Source: Variovorax sp. (GTDB lineage: Bacteria > Pseudomonadota > Gammaproteobacteria > Burkholderiales > Burkholderiaceae_C). Taken from it: DNA of 64,000 nucleotides. Under the pieces are notes generated by a model that was not told the DNA's origin, ran no database searches, and saw only the letters and a list, made by a program, of their open reading frames with translations. Shown piece by piece: positions 1 through 7,233 of the stretch. The position numbers and the translations under genes are program-made. Each line of letters starts with the position of its first letter. The first letter of the stretch is position 1. The stretch is taken from assembly GCA_017744285.1 (NCBI GenBank), contig JAGIBP010000008.1, positions 124,001-188,000 on the forward strand. The letters are read 5' to 3'.

Positions 1-716
1 TGCGCCTCGCGGCAGGGCCGGCAGTTCGCGTGCTGCCGGCCGCTGCGGCCCAGCACGACGCGGCCGGTGCGCCACATCAGCTCGAGGTTCTTGCTGAGGC
101 TGCCGGGCGTCACGCTGTAGACGCTGCGCATCTCGCGCACCAGCCTGAACTTCGCTCCGGACGCGGCCACCCGCAGCCAGAAATCCCAGTCCTCGCAGGC
201 CCGCAGCGAGGCGTCGAAGAGGCCGACCCGCGCCAGCACCTCGCGGCGCAGCACGAAGGTGTGGGGCGGCCCGATGTTGCAGCGAAGCAGGGTGTGGAAG
301 GGGTCGGCCGTGAGGTCGACGCCGCCGAATTCGCCGAGCACCTTATCGCTGCCCAGGTCCACCACGTCGGCGAAGCCGTGCACCACGTCGAGTTCGTCGT
401 CTTCGGCGAAGGCGCGGGCGGCCGTCTCGAGCATGCCCGGGCGCAGGTAGTCGTCGGCGTCGAGGAACAGCATGAAGCGGCCGCTCGCGCGCAGGATGCC
501 GGTGTTGCGCGCGGCGGAGACGCCCGCATTGGCCTGACGGATGCCGGTCACGCCGGGGTAGCGGCTCGCGACTTCCAGGGCGGCGTGCGCGTCCGGCGAG
601 CCGTCGTCGACCACGATCACCTCCGCGTCGCGTCCCTGCCGGAACACCGACTCGATCGCGACGGGCAGCAGGTGGGCCTGCTTGTAGCAGGGAATGACGA
701 CGCTGAACTCGGGCAT
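1..716 (-). CDS. Family 2 glycosyltransferase, C-terminus cut off by window edge
   Basis: The reading frame starts at 716 and runs leftward through position 1 without a stop, so about 238 residues are visible and the C-terminus lies outside. The N-terminus (MPEFSVVIPCYKQ) is the typical GT-A nucleotide-sugar binding strand. VVDDGSPD follows near residue 37, then NAGVSAARNTG and the metal-binding FLDADD. A late GSLSKN segment resembles the same region of the next gene. It should transfer a sugar from an activated donor to a growing surface glycan at the cytoplasmic membrane; the sugar cannot be read from sequence. The start ATG overlaps the TGA of the upstream glycosyltransferase, so the two are translationally coupled. 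Family assignment is firm, substrate unknown. Confidence 0.9.
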   Translation of the reverse strand, partial: MPEFSVVIPCYKQAHLLPVAIESVFRQGRDAEVIVVDDGSPDAHAALEVASRYPGVTGIRQANAGVSAARNTGILRASGRFMLFLDADDYLRPGMLETAARAFAEDDELDVVHGFADVVDLGSDKVLGEFGGVDLTADPFHTLLRCNIGPPHTFVLRREVLARVGLFDASLRACEDWDFWLRVAASGAKFRLVREMRSVYSVTPGSLSKNLELMWRTGRVVLGRSGRQHANCRPCREA

Positions 717-1621
717 CAGCGCGCTCCCTGCTGCTGCCGGTCGCGCAGGGTGGCGATGCCGTCGCGCACCGCCAGCGGCCAGAAGCGCACGGGCAGGCGC
801 GCGAGTTCGCGCAGCGCCTCGGCCATGGAGGAACGCGCGCGCTGCCGCAGCACCGGCGCGAATGCCACGCGGTAGACGTAGCCCGCCGCGTTCGACAGCG
901 CCTGGCGCGCCATGCTGCGGCGCTGCCGCGCCGGGCCGATCGGCAGGCGCGCGGCCGTGCCCACCGCCTGGCGGATGCCGCGCCACATCGCCTGGCCGTT
1001 CTTGCTGAGCGAGCCGCCGCGCAGGCGGTACACCGCCAGCGTGTGGTCCATGCGCACCCATTTGTCGGTCGCCGCCGCGATGCGAAGCCAGAGGTCGAGG
1101 TCTTCCGCGTGGTGCAGCCCCGGCCGGAACAAGCCGCTCTTCGCGAAGACCTCGCGCCGCACGATGATGCCGTTGGTGGGCACCGATTCGCCGCGCAGCA
1201 CGCTGAGGAAGGCCGTCGGCGCGAGGCTGGGCGCCACGTGGCGGTTCAGCGGACGCCCTTCGTCGTCGATCACCTGCATGCCGCAGACGAACACGTCGGC
1301 ATCCGGATGGGTCGCCAGCGCGGTTTCGAACGCGGCCCGGTAGCCGGGCAGCAGCAGGTCGTCGCTGTCGAGGAAGAGCACGAAAGTCGCGCGGCTCTCG
1401 AGGATCGCGCGGTTGCGCGCCACCGAGGGGCCGGCATTGCGCTGCCGGATGACGCGCACGCCCTCGCAGCGCTCGGCATAGTCGGCCGAACCGTCGCTGG
1501 AGCCGTCGTCCACCAGCAGCACGGGCACGCCGTTGCGCTCCCAGGCCGACGCCAGCGTCTCGGGCAGCGTGGCGGCGGAGTTGTACGAAGCCGTGAGGGC
1601 TTCCAGCGTCGACGGCCCCAT
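716..1621 (-). CDS. Family 2 glycosyltransferase
   Basis: A 301-residue GT-A fold protein. It shows the N-terminal strand, a VDDGSSDGS nucleotide-binding segment near residue 36, RNAGPSVARN, and FLDSDD (the DXD metal site) near residue 83. The second half carries HHAEDLDLWLRIA, a motif common in O-antigen glycosyltransferases, where the Asp is usually the catalytic base. Its organisation parallels the following gene, so the pair may be an old duplication. It starts 3 bp after the Wzt-type ATPase stop and its own stop overlaps the next start. This places it in a minus-strand operon for assembly and export of a surface polysaccharide. Sugar specificity cannot be inferred. Confidence 0.9.
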   Translation of the reverse strand: MGPSTLEALTASYNSAATLPETLASAWERNGVPVLLVDDGSSDGSADYAERCEGVRVIRQRNAGPSVARNRAILESRATFVLFLDSDDLLLPGYRAAFETALATHPDADVFVCGMQVIDDEGRPLNRHVAPSLAPTAFLSVLRGESVPTNGIIVRREVFAKSGLFRPGLHHAEDLDLWLRIAAATDKWVRMDHTLAVYRLRGGSLSKNGQAMWRGIRQAVGTAARLPIGPARQRRSMARQALSNAAGYVYRVAFAPVLRQRARSSMAEALRELARLPVRFWPLAVRDGIATLRDRQQQGAR

Positions 1622-1624
1622 GGG

Positions 1625-2872
1625 TCAGGCCTGGCGCGCTTGCTGCTGCGGCTCGGTGCTGTGGGCGGACAGGCGGCTCGCCAGGCGCAGCAGGCCGTGG
1701 CGACCCTCGTACGCGCGCGGCGCGCCGGGCAGCGACACCGGATGCACTTCGAGCTGCACGCACTCGGGCGCCCCGAAGACCTCCTTGCCCGCCACGTCGT
1801 GCAGGTAGAAGTCGACGAAGTAGCGCCCCGGCATCAGGCTCACCTTGTCGAGCGCGAGCCGGAACGCAAAGCGCCCGTCGTAGCGCTGGAAGTCGACCGA
1901 TTCCTCGGGCCCCCACACCTCGGAGAGCACGACGCCGTTGGTGTCGTACCAGCGGAAGAAGGGAATGCACAGCGGCGTCGGCTCGCGCGCCTCGAGTTCG
2001 AGCTCGATCTCGAGCGGGCGCAGGAAGTCGACGTCGCCGACCGCGGTCTGCGCGCCGTTGATCTGCAGGTCCACGAGCTGCAGGTTGGACGACTTGCCGT
2101 GCCGCGGCTGCACTGCCACCGGCGCGCGGGTCGCGTATTCGGCCAGCACTTCGTCCACCGAACCGTGGCGCAGCAGCTTGCCGTTGGCCATCAGCAGGCC
2201 CTTGTTGCACAGCGCCTTCACCGCGGCGATGTTGTGGCTCACGAAGAGCACCGTCTTGCCTTCCTGGCTGCTGACGTCCTTCATCTTGCCCAGGCACTTC
2301 TGCTGGAACTGCGTGTCGCCGACCGCGAGCACCTCGTCGACGATGAGGATCTCGGGATTGAGGTGCGCCGCCACCGCGAACGCGAGGCGCACGTACATGC
2401 CGCTCGAATAGCGCTTGACCGGCGTGTCGAGGAAGCGCTCGACTTCCGCGAAGTCGACGATGGCGTCGAACTGGCGGTCGATCTCGCGCTCTCGCATGCC
2501 GAGGATGGAGCCGTTGAGGTAGACGTTCTCGCGCCCGGTGAGCTCGGGATGGAAGCCCGTTCCCACTTCGAGCAGCGAGCCCACCTTGCCGTACAGGCGC
2601 ACCTCGCCCGCCGTGGGCTCGGTGATGCGGCTGAGCACCTTCAGCAGCGTGCTCTTGCCGGCGCCGTTGCGCCCGACGACGCCGACCACGTCCCCCTTCT
2701 TCACGTCGAAAGACACGTCGTCCAGCGCGCGGAAGGTCTCGTATTCCTGGCGGTTGAAGAAGCCCTTGAGCGCCGCGAAGGCGGCCTCGGTGACCCGGCT
2801 GTGCTGGGCCATGTGGGCGATCCGGTACTCCTTGCTGAGCCCGCGCACGGACAGGGCCAGATCAGATGACAT
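1625..2872 (-). CDS. wzt: Polysaccharide ABC transporter ATP-binding protein (Wzt-type)
   Basis: A 415-residue protein. The N-terminal ~240 residues are an ABC ATPase: Walker A GRNGAGKST, signature YSSGM, Walker B LIVDEVLAVGD, and an HN switch in FVSHNIAAV. The remaining ~165 residues are beta-rich (from FLRPLEIELEL to CVQLEVHP) and match the carbohydrate-binding extension of O-antigen exporters of the Wzt type, which recognises the finished glycan. I chose the ATG at 2872 (MSSDLALSV) over an upstream in-frame ATG at 2893: it follows the family N-terminus and overlaps the permease gene by only 11 bp. With Wzm it should export a lipid-linked glycan across the inner membrane. Substrate unknown. 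Confidence 0.92.
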   Translation of the reverse strand: MSSDLALSVRGLSKEYRIAHMAQHSRVTEAAFAALKGFFNRQEYETFRALDDVSFDVKKGDVVGVVGRNGAGKSTLLKVLSRITEPTAGEVRLYGKVGSLLEVGTGFHPELTGRENVYLNGSILGMREREIDRQFDAIVDFAEVERFLDTPVKRYSSGMYVRLAFAVAAHLNPEILIVDEVLAVGDTQFQQKCLGKMKDVSSQEGKTVLFVSHNIAAVKALCNKGLLMANGKLLRHGSVDEVLAEYATRAPVAVQPRHGKSSNLQLVDLQINGAQTAVGDVDFLRPLEIELELEAREPTPLCIPFFRWYDTNGVVLSEVWGPEESVDFQRYDGRFAFRLALDKVSLMPGRYFVDFYLHDVAGKEVFGAPECVQLEVHPVSLPGAPRAYEGRHGLLRLASRLSAHSTEPQQQARQA

Positions 2873-3701
2873 CGGCGAACCTCCGCTCCGCACGTTGGAA
2901 GATCGCCGCGCCCACCATGAACAGCACCACCGAGACCACGGCGCTCCAGACGACCGAGCCCCAGTTCATCATCGGCGTGCCGAGCACGGCCCAGCGGAAG
3001 GATTCGAGGATGCCGACCATCGGGTTCACGGCCGCGAACCACTGCGCGGAGGCCGGGATGCTCGACGCCGCGTAGGCCACCGGGCTGCCCCACAGCAGGA
3101 ACTGGCTGAACACCGGGATCACGTAGCGCACGTCGCGATAGCTCACGTTGAGCGCCGCGGCCCAGAAGCCGAGCCCGAGCGCCAGCATGATCGCCATGAG
3201 CATCGATATCGGCAGGAAGAGCAGCGCCGGCGTCGGCGGGATGCGGTAGACCACCATCAGCGCCGCCATCACGGCGGCCGCCACCGCGAAGTCGAGCAGC
3301 ACGCCGCGCACGCTCGACAGCGGCAGGATGATCCGCGGGAAGTAGATCTTGCTCACCAGGCCCGAGTTGCCGACCATCGAGTCGCTGGCCTTCTGGAAGA
3401 TCTGGATGAAGGTGTTCCAGATCAGGAGCCCCGCGAAACCGAAGACGAAATACGGGATGCGCTCGTCGCCCGTCGGCAGCTTGGCCACGGCCCCGAAGAC
3501 GAAGGCGAACAGCCCCGCGCCGATGAGCGGCTGCAGCACGACCCACAGCACGCCCACGGCCGTCTGCCGGTAGCGCAGCCGCACGTCGCGCAGCGCGAGG
3601 ATGCGCAGGAGATCCCGGTACTCCAGCACGTCCCGCCAGGGAAAGAAGACCGCGCGTCGCTGCGGCCTGATCACGAGGTGGGGTTCACCTGCATTCGACA
3701 T
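2862..3701 (-). CDS. wzm: Polysaccharide ABC transporter permease (Wzm-type)
   Basis: A 279-residue ABC-2 type permease with about six hydrophobic segments. The N-terminal RYRQTAVGVLWVVLQPL is the conserved first helix of O-antigen/teichoic-acid exporters, and NVSYRDVRYVIPV is the typical cytoplasmic coupling segment. ATG 3701 is chosen because a GGAGGG Shine-Dalgarno sits about 10 nt upstream; an in-frame ATG at 3731 has no such support. It pairs with the ATPase encoded immediately downstream, with an 11-bp overlap. It is the first gene of the visible glycan operon, and a sigma70-like promoter can be read about 90-120 bp upstream. Role: the transmembrane channel for export of a surface polysaccharide. 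Confidence 0.9.
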   Translation of the reverse strand: MSNAGEPHLVIRPQRRAVFFPWRDVLEYRDLLRILALRDVRLRYRQTAVGVLWVVLQPLIGAGLFAFVFGAVAKLPTGDERIPYFVFGFAGLLIWNTFIQIFQKASDSMVGNSGLVSKIYFPRIILPLSSVRGVLLDFAVAAAVMAALMVVYRIPPTPALLFLPISMLMAIMLALGLGFWAAALNVSYRDVRYVIPVFSQFLLWGSPVAYAASSIPASAQWFAAVNPMVGILESFRWAVLGTPMMNWGSVVWSAVVSVVLFMVGAAIFQRAERRFADVI

Positions 3702-3790
3702 TGACGAAAGACCCTCCGAGCCTGAAAGCACCGAGGAGTCCGTTCAAGACAAGCCTCAGAGACAAGAGTTGCACGATGATACACATCGAA

Positions 3791-3820
3791 ATTAAACCTT
3801 AATTACTAGCGATTGCTCAA
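3791..3820 (-). promoter_or_regulatory. Candidate sigma70 promoter of the wzm-wzt operon
   Basis: On the minus strand TTGAGC (3820-3815) and TTTAAT (3796-3791) are separated by 18 bp, inside the only AT-rich patch between the Crp/Fnr gene and wzm. An imperfect dyad, TTGCA-N6-AGCAA, overlaps the -35 (about 3811-3826) and resembles a Crp/Fnr-family box. This is pattern matching only; no start site is known. Confidence 0.45.
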
Positions 3821-3862
3821 CTGTGCAAAACGCCACGGTGCTAGGCCTGTTGTCATAGACCC

Positions 3863-4633
3863 TCAGATCAGGGGCGTGGGCCGCATCGGGCGCTCGAAAT
3901 AATCGCCCAGCTTCTCCAGCGCATGCGGCTCGATGATGCGCAGCCACCCGCCCTCCAGGCGGTGCAGGTTCAACTGCTGCAGCCGCCGCAGCGTCTTGTT
4001 GGTGTGCACCAGCGACAGCCCGAGCGCATCGGCGATGTGCTGCTGGTTCAGCGGGAAGGCCACCCAGCCGTCCTGCACCAAGCCGAGGCGCTCCGCCCGG
4101 CGGTACAGGTGCATCAGCAGCATCGCCACGCGCTCGCCCGCGTTGCGCCGGCCGGTGGTGACGAGGTTGTCGTCCACCATCTTCTCCTCGCGCGCCGCCA
4201 GCCAGGTGATGTCGTAGCCGAGCTTGGGGTGCGCGCTGAAGAGGTCCCACAGCCTGTCGCGCTCGAAGGCGCAGAGCGTGACCGTGGTCATCGCCTCCAC
4301 GCCGTGGGTGTGGCCGTCGGCGAACTCGTCCTGCAGGCCGATGAAGTCGCCCGGCAGCAGGAAGCTCAGGATCTGCCGCCGGCCGTCGGCCAGGGTCTTG
4401 AAGCGAAACGCCCACCCCGAATAGAGCGTGAACAGCAGCCGGCTCAAGCGGAACTCCTCGATCACCGACTGGCCGGCCTCGAAGACGCGCGTGCCGACGC
4501 GGAACGACTCGATGACGCGGACCTCGTCGGCGGACATCGGCAGGAAGGCCGGGTTGCGGCGCAGCGCGCACGCGTCGCACGGATGCGCGCAGGCAGGGGG
4601 CGAGACGGGCGCCGGAAGGTCCTCGAAGATCAC
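3863..4633 (-). CDS. Crp/Fnr-family transcriptional regulator with FNR-like cysteines
   Basis: A 256-residue regulator with a cyclic-nucleotide-binding-like beta barrel (LFTLYSGWAFRFK, LPGDFIGLQ), a dimerisation helix, and a C-terminal winged HTH (LNQQHIADALGLSLVHTNKTL). Four cysteines, C15, C19, C22 and C121, are placed much as the 4Fe-4S ligands of E. coli FNR (20, 23, 29, 122), so oxygen or NO sensing is plausible. The recognition helix (VHTNK) differs from FNR's ES-R motif, so the DNA target probably differs. The GTG start is 6 nt from a TATAGT hexamer. It is divergent from the BLUF gene, with an ATGTC-N4-GACAT dyad between them that could be its own operator. Confidence 0.88.
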   Translation of the reverse strand: MIFEDLPAPVSPPACAHPCDACALRRNPAFLPMSADEVRVIESFRVGTRVFEAGQSVIEEFRLSRLLFTLYSGWAFRFKTLADGRRQILSFLLPGDFIGLQDEFADGHTHGVEAMTTVTLCAFERDRLWDLFSAHPKLGYDITWLAAREEKMVDDNLVTTGRRNAGERVAMLLMHLYRRAERLGLVQDGWVAFPLNQQHIADALGLSLVHTNKTLRRLQQLNLHRLEGGWLRIIEPHALEKLGDYFERPMRPTPLI

Positions 4634-4639
4634 CCGGCC

Positions 4640-4671
4640 ACTATAGGTCGCCCCCGGATGTCTTTTGACAT
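4640..4671 (-). promoter_or_regulatory. Divergent promoter region with a 5-4-5 dyad
   Basis: ATGTC-TTTT-GACAT (4658-4671) is a perfect inverted repeat with the 5-N4-5 geometry of Fnr/FixK/Dnr boxes, although the sequence is not the classic TTGAT/ATCAA. On the minus strand TATAGT (4645-4640) lies exactly 6 nt before the GTG start of the Crp/Fnr gene, and the dyad lies near its -35. Autoregulation and co-control of the BLUF gene are inferred. Confidence 0.5.
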
Positions 4672-4725
4672 ATCGAGCCGATCGCCGTCCTCCTAGACTG
4701 GCTGCGTCCTACGAACCGTCCCGTC

Positions 4726-5121
4726 ATGCCCCCTCTCCAGGAAGTTCTCTACAGCAGCCTGCTCGCCCCGGATCAGTCCACTCGCGTCGTCGGCCAGATC
4801 GTGACCCGTGCGCGCGCGCGCAACCAGCAGGAGGGCATCACCGGTCTCCTGGTGTTCGATGGCCTGCGTTTCTGCCATCACTTCGAGGGCGCGCCGCCGG
4901 CGGTCGGCGCGCTGCTCGATCGGCTCCAGGCCGATCGCAGGCACGTGGATCTGCGCGTCCTGTACGCCGGCCCGCTCGCCACGCGGCGCTACCAGCGCTT
5001 CGAGATGGGACTGGCGGAGGTCGATGACCACGAGGACCTCGCCGACCTCCAGGCGCTCGAAGGCAGCGCGGCGCTCGCGCATTTCATCGCGCTGCGCTCG
5101 CGCTTCGATATTTCCGGCTGA
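4726..5121 (+). CDS. BLUF-domain protein, photoactive glutamine replaced
   Basis: A 131-residue single-domain protein with the BLUF (blue light using FAD) fold: VLYSS at the N-terminus, RARNQQEGITGLLVF, FEGAPPAV, and DRRHVDLRVL...FEMG. Counting against AppA, Tyr21 corresponds to Y9, Asn45 to N33, Gln63 to H51, Trp104 to F92 and Met106 to M94. The glutamine whose hydrogen-bond switch drives the photocycle is therefore histidine here, and the semi-conserved Trp is Phe. Flavin may still bind, but normal photochemistry is doubtful. There is no effector domain, so any output goes through a partner. The adjacent divergent Crp/Fnr regulator is a possible partner (inference). Confidence 0.85.
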   Translation: MPPLQEVLYSSLLAPDQSTRVVGQIVTRARARNQQEGITGLLVFDGLRFCHHFEGAPPAVGALLDRLQADRRHVDLRVLYAGPLATRRYQRFEMGLAEVDDHEDLADLQALEGSAALAHFIALRSRFDISG

Positions 5122-5138
5122 GCGCCGGACGCCCCGGA

Positions 5139-5471
5139 TCAGCCCGCGCGTGCGGCCGCCGGGACGGCGTCCCAGCTGTAGGTGGCGCCGTGGCTGTCCC
5201 AGGGCTCCATCACGATGCGCTCGCCGGCCGCCACCGCGAGCGATTCGCCCGGTGCCAGCACCAGGTCCTCGCTGCCCCGGTGGGCGGTGGCGTCGCGCGT
5301 GACCCAGACCCGGCCCTGCCGGATGCGCAGCACGCTGGCGCTGCCGGCCTTGAGACTCATCGCATGCCCCGCCTCGAGCTGCCACGCACCGCGGCGCACG
5401 GCCGGCGGCACGGCGGCCGTGGGGGCCGAGGCAACGGACGGAAGCGTTTGGGTGGTGCAGACAGCGGACAT
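5139..5471 (-). CDS. DUF2917-family small protein
   Basis: A 110-residue protein whose central part (MSLKAGSASVLRIRQGRVWVTRD, then DLVLAPGESLAVAAGERIVMEPW) fits the DUF2917 pattern: a small, probably all-beta, cupin-like domain of unknown function found mainly in Burkholderiales. Start 5471 was chosen over 5522 because GGAG lies 7 nt upstream. It is divergent from a LysR regulator with a CATTGG-N4-CCAATG dyad in between. A second DUF2917-like gene at 28438-28773 is likewise divergent from a regulator. The function is unknown; nothing suggests secretion or membrane insertion. Confidence 0.8.
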   Translation of the reverse strand: MSAVCTTQTLPSVASAPTAAVPPAVRRGAWQLEAGHAMSLKAGSASVLRIRQGRVWVTRDATAHRGSEDLVLAPGESLAVAAGERIVMEPWDSHGATYSWDAVPAAARAG

Positions 5472-5533
5472 GTTCGACTCCTGGTGGTCAGCGCGCAATG
5501 GCGCGCTTCGGGAATGAATCATCGGCGTCGCGC

Positions 5534-5549
5534 CATTGGCAGTCCAATG
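5534..5549. promoter_or_regulatory. Inverted repeat, candidate LysR operator
   Basis: CATTGG-CAGT-CCAATG is a perfect 6-4-6 inverted repeat between the divergent DUF2917 and LysR genes, containing a near T-N11-A geometry. The location and symmetry suit a LysR binding site controlling both genes. Binding itself is inferred. Confidence 0.5.
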
Positions 5550-5613
5550 AAAACGCGCTAGCCTACTGATTCCGGTTTCGCATCAATCCCCCGGACCCAC
5601 CGTCGCCCCGCCC

Positions 5614-6597
5614 ATGCTGCATTCCCAGACCCACCTGCGTTCCCGGCCGATCTCGGCCGGCCACCTGCGCGCCTTCGAGGCCGTTGCCCGGCACCTGAAC
5701 TTCCGCGCCGCGGCCGAGGAGATGGCGCTCACCCAGTCGGCCGTCAGCCGGCAGATCCAGTCGCTCGAGGACGAGGTGGGCGTGGCCCTGTTCCTGCGCC
5801 ACACGCGGGCGGTCGAGCTCACGAGCGCGGGCGCGCAGCTGCTGCTGGCGGTGCAGCAGTCGCTGCCGCGCATCGACGGCGCGGTGCGCCAGATCCGGCA
5901 GAACGCGGGGCGCAAGAGCGTGTCGCTCACCACCTTCGCCTCGTTCGCCTCGATGTGGCTGATTCCCCGGCTCGAGGCCTTCCAGCGCGACAACCCCGAG
6001 ATCGACATCCGCATCGACGCCAGCGACCTGGCGCTCGACCTGGACGTGGCCGACGTCGACCTCGCCCTGCGCTACGGCCCGGGCGAGAACATGCCGGCGG
6101 GTGCCATCCGCCTCTTCGGCGAGACGATCACCCCCGTGGCGAGCCCGTGGCTGATCAAGACCAACCCGCCGATCAAGGGCCCGGCCGACATCGCGCGCTT
6201 CACCTTGATCGAGGCCGGCGACGCGCACCGCACGCACCTCGAGTGGCTGACCTGGCGCCGCTGGTTCGAGGTCCACCACCAGACGCGCGCGCAGCCGCGG
6301 CGCTGGCTCTATTTCAACTACGCCTACCAGATGGTGCAGGCCGCGCTCACCGGCCAGGGCGTGGTGCTGGCGCGCAGCTCGCTGATCGCCGAGAGCCTGG
6401 CCAACGGCGACCTGGTGGAGGTGCTGCCGCACCACCGCATGGATTCACCGATGGCCTACTGGCTCATCACCGGCCCGCGCGGCGCGCAGCGGCCCGAGAT
6501 CCAGGCCTTCTGCGAATGGCTGCAGACGCAGGCCGCCGTCACGCGCGAGACGATCGGCGAAGTGCCCGATCCGGACACGGTCGACCACCTGGACTGA
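5614..6597 (+). CDS. LysR-family regulator, GcvA-like
   Basis: A 327-residue LysR-type regulator. The HTH (residues ~20-75) reads HLRAFEAVARHLNFRAAAEEM...TQSAVSRQIQSLE, followed by a linker and a periplasmic-binding-protein-like effector domain. The GcvA subgroup is suggested by LTTFASFASMWLIPRL and by DVDLALRYGPG. It should act as a tetramer binding an inverted repeat upstream of the divergent DUF2917 gene, as most LysR regulators control their divergent neighbour. The effector is unknown. It is not linked here to glycine-cleavage genes, so a true GcvA role is unlikely. Confidence 0.88.
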   Translation: MLHSQTHLRSRPISAGHLRAFEAVARHLNFRAAAEEMALTQSAVSRQIQSLEDEVGVALFLRHTRAVELTSAGAQLLLAVQQSLPRIDGAVRQIRQNAGRKSVSLTTFASFASMWLIPRLEAFQRDNPEIDIRIDASDLALDLDVADVDLALRYGPGENMPAGAIRLFGETITPVASPWLIKTNPPIKGPADIARFTLIEAGDAHRTHLEWLTWRRWFEVHHQTRAQPRRWLYFNYAYQMVQAALTGQGVVLARSSLIAESLANGDLVEVLPHHRMDSPMAYWLITGPRGAQRPEIQAFCEWLQTQAAVTRETIGEVPDPDTVDHLD

Positions 6598-6606
6598 GGC
6601 CGGCCC

Positions 6607-7224
6607 TCAGCCGATCGGCCAGACCACGCCGTTGTCGTTGAGGATCGCGTCCAGCGGCAGGTCGTGCGCCTCGGGCTCGAAGTTGTCGATCAGCCCGTTC
6701 GCGAAGCCCAGCCCCACCGTGAACGGCCGCGGCTGCAGCGCCGCCAGCGTGCGGTCGTAGAAGCCGCCGCCGTAGCCGAGCCGGTAGCCGCCGGCGCTGT
6801 AGCCCAGGCAGGGCACGAACAGCAGCGTGGGCACGATCAGCTCGGTGTCCTTGGGCTTGGGGATGTCGTAGGCATCGTTCTCCATCGGGCAGCCCGGATA
6901 CCACGCATGGAAGGTCAGCGTCTTGTGCACGCGGTCGACCACCGGCAGGCCGATGCGCCGGCGCTGCGGCTCGTCGAGAAGCTCGCCGTCTTCCTTCCAG
7001 CGATGCAGGGCCGGCAGCGGATCGAACTCGCCCTTGATCGGCCAGTAGGCGCCGATCACGGTGTCGGGCCGGCCGACCAGCCAGATGCGCATCACGCGCT
7101 GGAGCAGGTCGGCGCGCGCGAGCCGATCCGGCATGGCCAGACGCTGTTCGATGAGCGCCTTGCGCACCTGACCCTTGAGAAAGTTGGCAGTTGCCGAGGT
7201 GTCGCCACCGTTTGACTTGTCCAT
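6607..7224 (-). CDS. 5-formyltetrahydrofolate cyclo-ligase
   Basis: A 205-residue enzyme converting 5-formyl-THF to 5,10-methenyl-THF with ATP. The diagnostic C-terminal motif GYGGGFYDRTL, preceded by LGYSAGGYRLG, is the nucleotide/folate-binding signature. IGAYWPIKGEFDP near the N-terminus is the conserved substrate-proximal segment. Length suits the family. It acts in the cytoplasm in folate one-carbon metabolism. The start is divergent from the lytic transglycosylase gene with only 9 bp between the two start codons, so its promoter must lie within the neighbouring coding sequence or its mRNA must be nearly leaderless. Confidence 0.92.
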   Translation of the reverse strand: MDKSNGGDTSATANFLKGQVRKALIEQRLAMPDRLARADLLQRVMRIWLVGRPDTVIGAYWPIKGEFDPLPALHRWKEDGELLDEPQRRRIGLPVVDRVHKTLTFHAWYPGCPMENDAYDIPKPKDTELIVPTLLFVPCLGYSAGGYRLGYGGGFYDRTLAALQPRPFTVGLGFANGLIDNFEPEAHDLPLDAILNDNGVVWPIG

Positions 7225-7227
7225 AAT
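7222..7227 (+). promoter_or_regulatory. -10-like CATAAT, 6 nt before slt start
   Basis: CATAAT ends 6 nt before the ATG of the transglycosylase gene, which would put the transcription start on or next to the start codon. No good -35 is visible at 16-18 bp. The same geometry recurs at several other genes in the window. Confidence 0.35.
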
Positions 7228-7233
7228 CCCCCG

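Noticed and set aside
1043..2869. Plus-strand frame of about 600 codons opposite the glycosyltransferase and Wzt genes
   Set aside because: Low-complexity HLV/EHR-rich translation; the minus strand has clear GT2 and ABC ATPase motifs.
4665..4700. TTGACA near 4666 as a promoter for the BLUF gene
   Set aside because: The only -10-like hexamer (TAGACT) is 23 bp away, too far for sigma70; the GACA is better explained as half of the ATGTC/GACAT dyad.
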